Shown here: positions 53,127 to 61,145 of the stretch, piece after piece | Layout of the letters: each line of letters begins with the position of its first letter | Numbering within the stretch: position 1 is the first letter of the stretch | Source of the DNA: Plantibacter elymi (nom. nud.) | Lineage (GTDB): Bacteria > Actinomycetota > Actinomycetes > Actinomycetales > Microbacteriaceae | Direction: 5' to 3' | DNA: 64,000 nt | Assembly: GCF_900177795.1 (NCBI RefSeq) | Contig: NZ_FXWJ01000005.1 | Location: forward strand, 62,001 to 126,000 | Notes under the pieces: generated by a model | Told to the model about the DNA's origin: nothing | The model's database searches: none | What the model saw: only the letters and a program-made list of their open reading frames with translations | Translations under genes and position numbers: made by a program

Positions 53127-53876
53127 TCAGCTCCGGCCGGTGCTGCCCGCCGTCCGCTCGGCGCGACGTGCGGCGAGGAGCGAGGGCGTGATCGCGAAGG
53201 TGATGCTCGACGACCGCCGCGGTGCGGTCGCCCGAAGGAAGCCGAGCCGCTCGGCGAGGGCGATGGACCTGGTGTTCTCCGGCTCGATGACGGCCGTCAC
53301 CGTCTTCGCCCCGACCTCGCGGAAGGCCAGGTCGATCATCGCCGCCGAAGCCTCGCTCGCGAGACCACGTCCGCCGACGGCGGGGTCGAGGACCCATCCG
53401 ATCTCGACCGAGCGCTCGGCGGGCTGGACGTCGCGGAGGTGCAGCGAGACGTCTCCGACGAGCCGCCCGTCGTGCTCGACGGCCAGGGCGAGGAAGTCGC
53501 CCGACTGCCAGAGGCGGCTGTGCCGGACGCGGTGACGCAGGTGCTCGCGGGACGCCTCCCGATCGCGGACGGGCCACGGCAGGTGCTCGACGACCTCGGG
53601 CGTGGACTGGATGCGGTACCAGGCCTCGGCGTCCTCCAACCGGTGGCGACGCAGGACGAGCCGGTCGGTGCGGATCGGGTGCGCGTCGACCGGAACCTCG
53701 ATCCGCGGCCCGCGGAGGAACCGAGGACGTGAGACACCTGCCGGCAACAAGGGACGCAGAGCATGGACCGCGGCGGCGAGCCCGCTCCGGACCCGGTCCG
53801 CAGGCTCGGCCGTCGCTCCGGCCGTCCGACGACGGCTGGGGGCGAACGACGTGCCCAGGGGCTCTGCTCGGGTCAT
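53127..53876 (-). CDS. GNAT acetyltransferase, RimJ/RimL type
   Basis: 249 residues. An N-terminal extension of about 50 basic residues precedes a RimJ/L-like domain: IRTDRLVLRRHRLEDAEAWY, VGDVSLHLRD, VEIGWVLDPAVGGRGLASEA (the acetyl-CoA loop), and VIEPENTRSIALAERLGF. Such enzymes acetylate protein N-termini or small amines. GGAGG lies 3-4 nt before the ATG at 53876; upstream ATGs are less supported. Divergent from the response regulator gene. Confidence 0.83.
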   Translation of the reverse strand: MTRAEPLGTSFAPSRRRTAGATAEPADRVRSGLAAAVHALRPLLPAGVSRPRFLRGPRIEVPVDAHPIRTDRLVLRRHRLEDAEAWYRIQSTPEVVEHLPWPVRDREASREHLRHRVRHSRLWQSGDFLALAVEHDGRLVGDVSLHLRDVQPAERSVEIGWVLDPAVGGRGLASEASAAMIDLAFREVGAKTVTAVIEPENTRSIALAERLGFLRATAPRRSSSITFAITPSLLAARRAERTAGSTGRS

Positions 53877-53974
53877 GTCCTCCACGGTAGGCACCGCGCC
53901 CATGGGCTCGGCCTGAAAAGATATGAGGCCTCTATGAATCGCCCGTCGCTCCCGCGCCTCGCAGCTCGACGACG

Positions 53975-53987
53975 GATAATCGACCCA
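53975..53987 (+). promoter_or_regulatory. -10 box of a leaderless response-regulator gene
   Basis: GATAAT (53975-53980) lies 6 nt before the ATG at 53987, so transcription should start at or next to the start codon. Confidence 0.6.
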
Positions 53988-54778
53988 TGCCCTCCGACCT
54001 GCCCACGCAGATCGTCGACTCGGGGCGCCGCCGGGCGGTCCTCGCCAAGCTACCGCGGATGTACCGGGCCGACGGTTCACCCATCCGCGTCCTCCTCGTC
54101 GACGACGAAGCGGTCCTGACCGACCTCGTGAGCCTGGCCCTCGGCTATGAGGGGTGGGTCGTGGACGTCGCCACCAACGGTCGCGAGGCCGTCCAGCGCT
54201 ACCGCACGGAACGTCCGGACGTCGTGGTCCTCGACATCATGCTGCCCGACATGGACGGGCTGAGCGTCCTCCGTCAGCTCCGCAGCTTCTCGCAGGGGGA
54301 GCCGGAATCGGGCACCCCGACGCTGTTCCTCACCGCACGCGACTCGGTGGACGACCGCATCATGGGACTCACCGCCGGCGGCGACGACTACATGACGAAG
54401 CCGTTCTCGCTGGAGGAACTCGTCGCCCGCCTCCGGGGTCTCCTCCGCCGCACCGCGCACGTCGTGTCCGACGACGACTCCCGCATCACGATCGGCGGGC
54501 TCTTCCTCGACGAGCGCAGCTACGAGGTCAGCCGCGACGGCGAGCCGGTGGCGCTCACGACGACGGAGTTCGAGCTGCTCCGCTACTTCATGCGCAACCC
54601 GAAGCGCGTGCTGAGTCGCGCCCAGATCCTCGACCGCGTGTGGAACTACGACTTCGCCGGCAAGGCCAGCATCGTCGACCTCTACGTCTCCTACCTCCGC
54701 AAGAAGATCGACGCCGACCGGGCGCCGATGATCCACACCGTCCGCGGTGTCGGGTACGTGCTGCGGCCGGTCGAATGA
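53987..54778 (+). CDS. OmpR/PhoP-family response regulator
   Basis: 263 residues. A 33-residue N-terminal extension, then a receiver domain with LLVDDEA and Asp83 in VVVLDIMLPDMDG, YMTKPFS; winged helix with TTTEFELLRYFMRNPKRVLS and VRGVGYVLR. It resembles TcrX/PhoP regulators. The stop overlaps the kinase start (ATGA). An internal ATG at 54059 would remove most of the extension, but the leaderless promoter supports 53987. Confidence 0.9.
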   Translation: MPSDLPTQIVDSGRRRAVLAKLPRMYRADGSPIRVLLVDDEAVLTDLVSLALGYEGWVVDVATNGREAVQRYRTERPDVVVLDIMLPDMDGLSVLRQLRSFSQGEPESGTPTLFLTARDSVDDRIMGLTAGGDDYMTKPFSLEELVARLRGLLRRTAHVVSDDDSRITIGGLFLDERSYEVSRDGEPVALTTTEFELLRYFMRNPKRVLSRAQILDRVWNYDFAGKASIVDLYVSYLRKKIDADRAPMIHTVRGVGYVLRPVE

Positions 54779-56409
54779 GCACCGCATCGGTTCCGACCGC
54801 TGGCGCGCCGACGCCCCGGGTGGACCGGCGGCACCCGTGGACGCTCCAGCGACGGCTGGTGACGGGCATCGCTGCGGTCATCGCAGCGGTCCTCGCGGTG
54901 TCGGGCATCCTGACGATCGTCACGGTCGAAGGGTCGGTCACCGCCGTCGTCGACACCCAGCTCACCGGGTCGATGGAGGCCTTCGAGCACTCCGTGGTGA
55001 AGTTCCATGATCAGCAGGCCGGTGGGGGAGCCGTGGTCGACCCCGATGCCACGCGCGGCGAGCCCGGCTACGTCAAGCCGTTCGTGGACTACGTCGGCCA
55101 TGGTCCCGGCACGCTCATCGCGCTCGTCGCGGACGGTGGGGTCGTCGACTCCGCGCGCTTCACCCAGTCCAACGCCACAGCGCTCGACGTGCGGACGAAA
55201 GCGCTCATCGAGGAGGCCGTCGCGGCCGACAGCTCCGAGCGACAGAACATCGAGTTGGGGTCGCTCGGCGGATACCGACTCGAGTTCCTCGACCACGGCG
55301 ACGGCGAGACCCTCGTGGCCGGCGTCTCGCTCGCCACCCCGCGAGCAGCCGTCCAGCAGGAGGCGATCGTCATCGCGATCCTCGCCGTGCTCGCGCTCGC
55401 GGTCACCATCATCGGGGCGATCATCGTGGTCCGCCTCGGGCTCCGACCGTTGTCGCGCGTGGCCGCCGCCGCCGAGGAGGTGTCCACGCTGCAACTCGAG
55501 CGTGGCGACACCGGGATCGACGTGCGGGTCGATCAGGCCGACACCGATCCCCGGACGGAGATCGGCAAGGTCGGCGAGGCGCTCAACGGCCTCATCGACC
55601 ACGTCGACCGCGCACTCGCCGTCCGTGCCGCGACCGACAAGCGCATGCGTCGGTTCGTCACCGATGCGAGCCACGAACTCCGGACGCCACTCGCCGCGAT
55701 CCAGGGCTACGCCGAGCTCACCCGCCAGGACAGCGAGAGCCTCCCGCCCATGACGGAGCATGCGCTCGCCCGCATCGAGTCGGAGGCGACCCGGATGAGC
55801 TCGCTCGTCAGCGAGTTGCTCCTGCTGGCGCGTCTCGACGAGGGGCAGGACCTGCACCTCGACGACGTCGACCTGAGCGACCTCGTGGCCGCCGCCGTGA
55901 GTGACGCGGCCGTCTCGGCACCGGCGCACCACTGGTCGGTCGACGTGCCGGAGCGCGCGATCATCGTGCGCGGCGACCGGGAGCGCCTGCACCAGCTCGT
56001 CGTGAACCTGCTGTCGAACGCCGCCGTGCACACCCCGGCCGGCACCTCCGTGGTCACCCGCATCAGCGCACCGAAGAGTCGCGACGAGCCGCAGCGCGCC
56101 TCGCTGACGATCGCCGACGACGGACCCGGCATCGACGAGGCCTTCCTCCCCGAACTCTTCAACCGGTTCGCCCGGGCCGACTCGTCGCGCTCGCGTGCCG
56201 CCGGCAGCACGGGCCTCGGCCTGGCGATCGCGCTGTCCATCGCCGAGGGCCACGAGGGCTCGATCGAGGTCGCCTCGTCGTCCGCCGGCACGACGTTCAC
56301 GGTGACGCTGCCGTGGGCGGGCCCGTCCGAGGAGCACCCAGCGGTCCGGCCGGCGGCCGCCGCCGCCGCAGCGATGCGACCGGAGGCGGTCACCTCGACG
56401 CGAGGCTGA
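54775..56409 (+). CDS. Sensor histidine kinase, PhoR/TcrY-like
   Basis: 544 residues. Helix 1 (about 28-50), extracellular sensor of about 140 residues, helix 2 (about 197-219), HAMP with LGLRPLSRVAAAAEEV, HisKA FVTDASHELRTPLAAIQGYA (His300), HATPase with NLLSNAAVHTPAG, DDGPGID and GSTGLGLAIALSIAEGHEG. All boxes are intact. Ala-rich C-terminal tail. Coupled to the response regulator. Signal unknown. Confidence 0.9.
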   Translation: MSTASVPTAGAPTPRVDRRHPWTLQRRLVTGIAAVIAAVLAVSGILTIVTVEGSVTAVVDTQLTGSMEAFEHSVVKFHDQQAGGGAVVDPDATRGEPGYVKPFVDYVGHGPGTLIALVADGGVVDSARFTQSNATALDVRTKALIEEAVAADSSERQNIELGSLGGYRLEFLDHGDGETLVAGVSLATPRAAVQQEAIVIAILAVLALAVTIIGAIIVVRLGLRPLSRVAAAAEEVSTLQLERGDTGIDVRVDQADTDPRTEIGKVGEALNGLIDHVDRALAVRAATDKRMRRFVTDASHELRTPLAAIQGYAELTRQDSESLPPMTEHALARIESEATRMSSLVSELLLLARLDEGQDLHLDDVDLSDLVAAAVSDAAVSAPAHHWSVDVPERAIIVRGDRERLHQLVVNLLSNAAVHTPAGTSVVTRISAPKSRDEPQRASLTIADDGPGIDEAFLPELFNRFARADSSRSRAAGSTGLGLAIALSIAEGHEGSIEVASSSAGTTFTVTLPWAGPSEEHPAVRPAAAAAAAMRPEAVTSTRG

Positions 56410-56432
56410 CGGCCCGTCCTGTCGTCGAGTTG

Positions 56433-56640
56433 CACCCGGTGACCGAGCCGCACCCGGTCGCCGAGCGCCACCCGGTCGCCGAGCGCCACCCGGTCAACGA
56501 GCGCCACCCGGTCACCGAGCTTGTCGAGGTGCCCTTCGACAGGCTCAGGGACCGGACGGGGTGGCTCAGGGACCGGAAGGGGTGGCTCAGGGACCTGTCG
56601 GGGCGCCCTTCGACAGACTCAGGGACCGGAAGGGGTGGCT
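56433..56640. repeat. Family C repeats with 18-bp and about 21-bp tandem arrays
   Basis: CACCCGGT recurs at 56433, 56451, 56469, 56487 and 56505, an exact 18-bp period, in the unit CACCCGGTCGCCGAGCGC. Two full family C elements start at 56532 and 56606 (CCCTTCGACAGGCTCAGGG and one-base variant), joined by GGCTCAGGGACCGG units. The 243-bp gap between two convergent genes is almost entirely repeat. Confidence 0.88.
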
Positions 56641-56652
56641 CAGGGGCCGAGC

Positions 56653-57291
56653 TCAGGGGGCCGACCGGCGGAGCGCGATGAGCTGCTCCGCCGAGTGCGC
56701 GAGGTGGGCGCGGAGCTCCGCCTCGCCGTGGTCGCCGATGAGGGCGTCGACGAGTCGGTCGTGCTGGTCGATGAGTTCCTCGGGCGGGAGGACGCTCCGG
56801 AGCTGCACCATGAACAGGCTGAGCTCGGCGAGGAGTGCAGCGTGCGCCTCGCTCAGTCGAGGGCTCCGGGCCGCGGCGACGATCGCGTGGTGCAGCTCGG
56901 CGTGCGCGACTTCGATGGCGCGGTGATCGGCGGGTCGGTCGACGCAGATGCGTCGGAGACTGTCGTTCGCCGCGATGATCGAGGCCGGTGGGCGCGATGA
57001 CGGCTCCGCACGCGTTCGCAGCAGCCGGACCGCCTCTGCCTCGATCGCCGTCCGGTACTCCATCAGGGCGAGCACGTCCGCATCGCTGAACGACCGCACC
57101 CGTGCACCGCGGTAGGCCTCGAACGTGACGAGGCGCTCCGCCGCGAGCGCCTGGAGCGCCGCTCGGACGGTGTGCCGGTTGACGCCGAACCGGGCGGTGA
57201 GGGCGGTCTCCCGCAACGGCTCGTCCGCGCCGAGCCGTCCGTCGAGGATGTCGTCGCGCAGCGCGTCCGCGACGGCGTCGACCGCGGTCAT
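56653..57291 (-). CDS. GntR regulator, FCD type
   Basis: 212 residues. Compact GntR winged helix (LRETALTARFGVNRHTVRAA) and FCD domain (HAELHHAIVAAARSPRLSEA, DQHDRLVDALIGDHGE). ATG at 57291 overlaps the stop of the EamA exporter gene by ATGA, so both form one operon. A perfect dyad GATTGT-GTA-ACAATC upstream of the exporter gene is the probable binding site, giving autoregulation. Confidence 0.83.
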   Translation of the reverse strand: MTAVDAVADALRDDILDGRLGADEPLRETALTARFGVNRHTVRAALQALAAERLVTFEAYRGARVRSFSDADVLALMEYRTAIEAEAVRLLRTRAEPSSRPPASIIAANDSLRRICVDRPADHRAIEVAHAELHHAIVAAARSPRLSEAHAALLAELSLFMVQLRSVLPPEELIDQHDRLVDALIGDHGEAELRAHLAHSAEQLIALRRSAP

Positions 57292-58259
57292 CGGGGGACC
57301 TCGCGACGGTCGATGCGCTTCGGTACGACGAGGATCGCGAGTCCGGTCACGAGCAGCGCGGCACCGACGACGGTGGACGGCCCGAAGGACTCTCCGAGGA
57401 GCAGGATGCCGAGGAGCGTCGCCGTCAGCGGCTCGAAGAGCGTGAGCGTCGCGACCCGAGACGCGGGCAGCCCGCCGAGCGCGTAGCCGAACAGCAGGTA
57501 CCCCGCCACCGTGTTCACGAGCGCGAGCCACGCGACCGCGAGTGCGCCGGGTGCGGTGAGGATCCATGCGGTCTCAGTGGTGAGGAGGATCGGCACCGAG
57601 ACGAGCGCCGCTGCGCCGAAGAGCGCCGCCATGGTGCCGAGCGGTGTCCACCCGTGCTCGATGAGTGCCTTGCTGCAGAGCGTGTACAGGGCGTAGGAGG
57701 CTCCGGCGCCGACGGAGGCGAGCAGCCCGTCCGCCGAGACGGTGCCGATCCCGCCACCCGTCACCCCGGACAGGACGGCGACACCGGCTGCGGCGACGAT
57801 CGTGGCCAGGAACCAGCGGGCGCTCGGGCGTCTGCGATGGATCGCCCATTCGAGGAGGCCGGTGATCGCGGGTGCGGAGCCGAGTGCCGTGAGGGTCCCG
57901 ATCGCGACACCGTTACGTTCCACTCCGAGGAAGAAGAACGGCTGGTACGCGGTGACACCGATCGTGCCCACGACGACGGCGACGACCAGCGCGGGCCTCC
58001 CGAGTTTCGCTGCGTGGGTCCGAGGTGGCGTGGACCTCGGGCGGCGGGCGAAGGCCACCCACACGAGGACGAGGAGCGCTCCGCCGAAGACGATGCGTGC
58101 GGCGCCGAACGCGACCGAGCCCACCTCGATCGGCAGGAGCGCGTGAGCCGTCCCCGTCGTCCCGAAGCACACGGCGGCGAGGATCGCGGCGGCGACGGGC
58201 AGGCGCCCGGCGGCGGTGTTGTCGGCAGTCGACGGGGTGTCCGTCGGCGAACGGGTCAT
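57288..58259 (-). CDS. EamA/DMT-family exporter
   Basis: 323 residues with ten predicted helices in two EamA repeats (LPVAAAILAAVCFGTTGTAH and GLLASVGAGASYALYTLCSK start them; FEPLTATLLGILLLGE ends the second). RhaT/RarD-like members export amino acids, purines or other metabolites. First gene of a two-gene operon with the FCD regulator, so export is likely induced by the exported compound. Confidence 0.85.
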   Translation of the reverse strand: MTRSPTDTPSTADNTAAGRLPVAAAILAAVCFGTTGTAHALLPIEVGSVAFGAARIVFGGALLVLVWVAFARRPRSTPPRTHAAKLGRPALVVAVVVGTIGVTAYQPFFFLGVERNGVAIGTLTALGSAPAITGLLEWAIHRRRPSARWFLATIVAAAGVAVLSGVTGGGIGTVSADGLLASVGAGASYALYTLCSKALIEHGWTPLGTMAALFGAAALVSVPILLTTETAWILTAPGALAVAWLALVNTVAGYLLFGYALGGLPASRVATLTLFEPLTATLLGILLLGESFGPSTVVGAALLVTGLAILVVPKRIDRREVPR

Positions 58260-58277
58260 GGGGACAGCTTGCCGCAG

Positions 58278-58292
58278 GATTGTGTAACAATC
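58278..58292. promoter_or_regulatory. GntR-type operator of the EamA operon
   Basis: GATTGTGTAACAATC: 6-bp arms with a 3-bp centre, fitting the TNGTNNNACNA pattern of FadR-type GntR sites, 19 bp upstream of the exporter ATG. Confidence 0.7.
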
Positions 58293-58326
58293 AACGGCTG
58301 ATCGGGATGTCCGGGAGACAAGCCAC

Positions 58327-58359
58327 GACGCCCGCCCGCTCGAGGAGCGGACGGGCGTC
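58327..58359 (-). terminator. Hairpin terminator after the small membrane-protein gene
   Basis: GACGCCCGCCCGCTC and GAGCGGACGGGCGTC pair with one mismatch around GAG, 15 bp beyond the stop at 58375 on the minus strand. Confidence 0.75.
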
Positions 58360-58374
58360 GGGTGGGAGACCGGG

Positions 58375-58824
58375 TCAGCCGGCGTAGCCGCTGCTGATCA
58401 CCGACACTCCGAGCAGCAGGGCTGCACCGGCGGCGACGATCAGGGCGAGCGCCAGCATGGTGCCGGAGATGATGACGGCGGTGAGGGCGAAGCCCTTCGA
58501 CTTCGGCTTGCGGGCGAGCGCGATGATGCCGAGCACGAGCGAGGCGATCGGCAGGAGCACGAACGACGGGGCGACGACCGCGGCGATCGACAGGGCGAAC
58601 GCGATGATCGACAGCGTCTGGGTCGAGCTCTCGCGGTCGGCGGTCGTCGCAGCAGGCACGGGGGCAAGGGGCACGGGGGTCGTCGGCTGAGTCGGCGCGA
58701 CCTCCTGCACGGGCGTGGCCTGGGTGAGCGGTTCGGGGCCGAACGCTTCGGTCGGGGCGTCTGCCAGGGTCACGTCCTCGGCGGGCGAGATCGTGGTGGA
58801 CTCGGTGGTGGCTGAGGCGGACAT
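58375..58824 (-). CDS. DUF4190-like small membrane protein
   Basis: 149 residues. A 70-residue Thr/Pro/Glu-rich cytoplasmic lead (APTQPTTPVPLAPVPAATTA) and two long helices (TLSIIAFALSIAAVVAPSFV and LTAVIISGTMLALALIVAAG) joined by LGIIALARKPKSKG, the pattern of DUF4190 proteins. GGAAGGA lies 8 nt before the ATG. The much longer open frame upstream is antisense to the surface-protein gene. Function unknown. Confidence 0.72.
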   Translation of the reverse strand: MSASATTESTTISPAEDVTLADAPTEAFGPEPLTQATPVQEVAPTQPTTPVPLAPVPAATTADRESSTQTLSIIAFALSIAAVVAPSFVLLPIASLVLGIIALARKPKSKGFALTAVIISGTMLALALIVAAGAALLLGVSVISSGYAG

Positions 58825-59064
58825 GAGCTGGTTCCTTCCTCCGCGGTGTGCGGAGCTGATCGGTTGATGGTTCCAGCCTCCTCGGATCGCCGCCGGGGCG
58901 CGTCGCCCGCGCGCCCGATCTCCTATCCACCTGCGGGACGATCCACTGCGCCTCGCGCATGGGTCTGAGGTGCCGTAGCCCCGCCATACCACGCTGCGCG
59001 GTGACCCTCGCAAACCGGACAGCGGGATTCCGGAGACGTCCGGCGTCCGTTTATCCTGACGCCC

Positions 59065-61041
59065 ATGACCCGCCGCATCGGAGCCGCTGTGCTCGCCCTG
59101 CTCGGAGCCTCCGCGCTCGCCCTCACCGCAGCCGTCCCGGCAGCCTCCGCCGCGACCACCTCGAGTTGGGCGACGTGGTCCGAGCTCTCCGGCGGATCGG
59201 GGTCGTACCAGGGCACGATGACCCTTGCTGGGCAACCCGAGCTCACCGCGGCGTTGACGAGCGACTCGGTCGGCGGAGGCAGCATCGGCGTCATCCCCGG
59301 CACCACGACTTGGCTGGCCGCGTCCACCCCCGTCGGTGCGAAGTACGGCAGCAGCCGCGGTCAGGCCTACCTGAACCTCCGGCCGAAGGCGAACAACGCG
59401 GCGTCGCCCTCGACCACGACCTACTCCTTCGCGACGCCGACACCGCCGTCCGGCTGGACCTTCGTCCTCGGTGACATCGACGCCGACCAGGTCACCGTGA
59501 CGGCGATCGGCCCCGACGGCTCCGCGCTCACCCCCGACGAGCTCGGGTTCAACGGTGGCTTCAACTACTGCGCACCAGGTCTCGTCGGCAAGCCGTCCTG
59601 CACCGGTTCCGCAACGGACGTCCCCACCTGGGACCCGGCGACGCAGGTGCTGCGCGGCAACGACGCCGCAGCGGACACCGCCGGCGCGGCGGGCTGGTTC
59701 GAGCCCTCCGTCCCGATCTCCAGTCTCACGTTCACCTTCCAGCAGCGTCTCGGCGCGCCTGTCTACCAGGCGTGGTTCGCGTCGATCGCGCGTGACGTGA
59801 CCGGCACGGTGACCGACCAGACCACGGGCCCGTTGGACGGCGTCGGCGTCCGGCTCATCGACCGCGACGGCCGGGTGGTGGCCTCGACCACGACCGCCGG
59901 AGGCGGCGCCTACGCCTTCGCCGGCTACTTCGCGACCGACGGCTACACGGTGCAACTCGTCCCGCCGACCGGCAAGATCGCCGTTGGTCCCGCACGAGCT
60001 GCCGCGGACCTCACAGACGCCGACGATGTCGCGGACTTCACCGTCCGTGACATCGTGCCCGTCGCCGTGTCCGGGACCGCGCTCGACACCGACGGCGTCC
60101 CGATCGTCGGTGCCACCGTCACGATCGTCGGTGTCGGCAGCGTCACCACCGACACCGACGGGAACTACCTCTTCGACACCGTGCCGGTCGGCGACCACAC
60201 GGTGCTCCTCACGCCGCCCGATGGTTACGCGGTGCAGAACGCGCCGGCGCCGTTCACCGTCTCGGCGGGCAACGAGACAGTCATCACCGAGCAGGACTTC
60301 GTGCTCGTCGCGAACCCCAGTCTCGGCGGGGTGATCACGTCCGGTGGGGTCGGTGTGGCCGGCGTCACCGTGAGCGTCGACGGTCCGAACGGTGTCGAGA
60401 GCGCCGTCACGGCCGCCGACGGTTCCTACCGCTTCCCGCTCCTGCCCGCGGGGCCGTACGAGGTCTCGATCGTCGCGCCGGAGGGGTACGTCGTCTCCGG
60501 AGCGGCCACCCGGGAGGAGGAGCTCGCCGGAACCGATCTCGACGCGGTCGACTTCGAGCTCGCTCGGCTCGGCACCGTCATCGGCGACGTCCGGACGGAC
60601 AGCGACGCCCCGGTGCCCGCAGCGACGGTCACGGTGACGACGCCGGGCGGCCCGGTCGCCCTGATCACGACGGCCGAGGGCTCCTACGGGCTCGCCGACC
60701 TGGCGCCGGGCAGCTACGAGGTCACGCTGACCGTCCCGGCCGGGTACTCGGTGCCCGCGGGTGGCGCCACGACCGCCACCGTCGTCGTCGGCACGGACGG
60801 TGCGGTCCAGACGGTGCCCACCTTCGTGCTCGTCGCCGACGCCGTCGTCCCCGTGCCGTCGACGAACCCGAGCGACCCCGCGGTTCCGAGCAACGCGGGT
60901 CGTCTGCCCTCGACCGGTGCGGACGCGATGCCGTGGATCGTCGCGGCCGGAGCGCTCTTCGTGCTCGGTGCCGCAGGTGTCGTCACCGCGGCCGTCCTGC
61001 GTCGTCGACGCGCGAATCGGGACGAGCTGTCCGGCGAATGA
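59065..61041 (+). CDS. LPxTG-anchored surface protein with carboxypeptidase-regulatory-like repeats
   Basis: 658 residues. Signal peptide about 1-29 (ending AASA), an N-terminal unique domain to about 245 with four cysteines or fewer, then four or five beta-sandwich repeats (VTGTVTDQTTGPLDGVGVRL, VSGTALDTDGVPIVGATVTI, VIGDVRTDSDAPVPAATVTV) of the CarboxypepD_reg/SpaA-like type. LPSTG at 614-618, hydrophobic helix, RRRRAN: a standard sortase signal. TATCCT 7 nt before the ATG suggests a leaderless mRNA. Likely adhesive or structural. Confidence 0.85.
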   Translation: MTRRIGAAVLALLGASALALTAAVPAASAATTSSWATWSELSGGSGSYQGTMTLAGQPELTAALTSDSVGGGSIGVIPGTTTWLAASTPVGAKYGSSRGQAYLNLRPKANNAASPSTTTYSFATPTPPSGWTFVLGDIDADQVTVTAIGPDGSALTPDELGFNGGFNYCAPGLVGKPSCTGSATDVPTWDPATQVLRGNDAAADTAGAAGWFEPSVPISSLTFTFQQRLGAPVYQAWFASIARDVTGTVTDQTTGPLDGVGVRLIDRDGRVVASTTTAGGGAYAFAGYFATDGYTVQLVPPTGKIAVGPARAAADLTDADDVADFTVRDIVPVAVSGTALDTDGVPIVGATVTIVGVGSVTTDTDGNYLFDTVPVGDHTVLLTPPDGYAVQNAPAPFTVSAGNETVITEQDFVLVANPSLGGVITSGGVGVAGVTVSVDGPNGVESAVTAADGSYRFPLLPAGPYEVSIVAPEGYVVSGAATREEELAGTDLDAVDFELARLGTVIGDVRTDSDAPVPAATVTVTTPGGPVALITTAEGSYGLADLAPGSYEVTLTVPAGYSVPAGGATTATVVVGTDGAVQTVPTFVLVADAVVPVPSTNPSDPAVPSNAGRLPSTGADAMPWIVAAGALFVLGAAGVVTAAVLRRRRANRDELSGE

Positions 61042-61073
61042 CCGTTTGAACGACCCCTCGGGGATAGGAGGGT

Positions 61074-61103
61074 GCGGCTCGTCCGTAGACTTGGGCGAGC
61101 CGC
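61074..61103. promoter_or_regulatory. Dyad overlapping a putative promoter before the DedA fusion gene
   Basis: GCGGCTCG (61074-61081) and CGAGCCGC (61096-61103) are exact complements; TAGACT at 61086-61091 between them could be a -10 box. It may be an operator or the terminator of the surface-protein gene. Confidence 0.4.
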
Positions 61104-61145
61104 GCCCCGCCCTGGAGTGCGGGTCGCACTGCTGAACGGGGATCC

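Noticed and set aside
58825-60198. Upstream extension of the DUF4190-like gene to 607 residues
   Set aside because: The extension is antisense to the LPSTG protein gene; a good Shine-Dalgarno and the DUF4190 pattern support the start at 58824.
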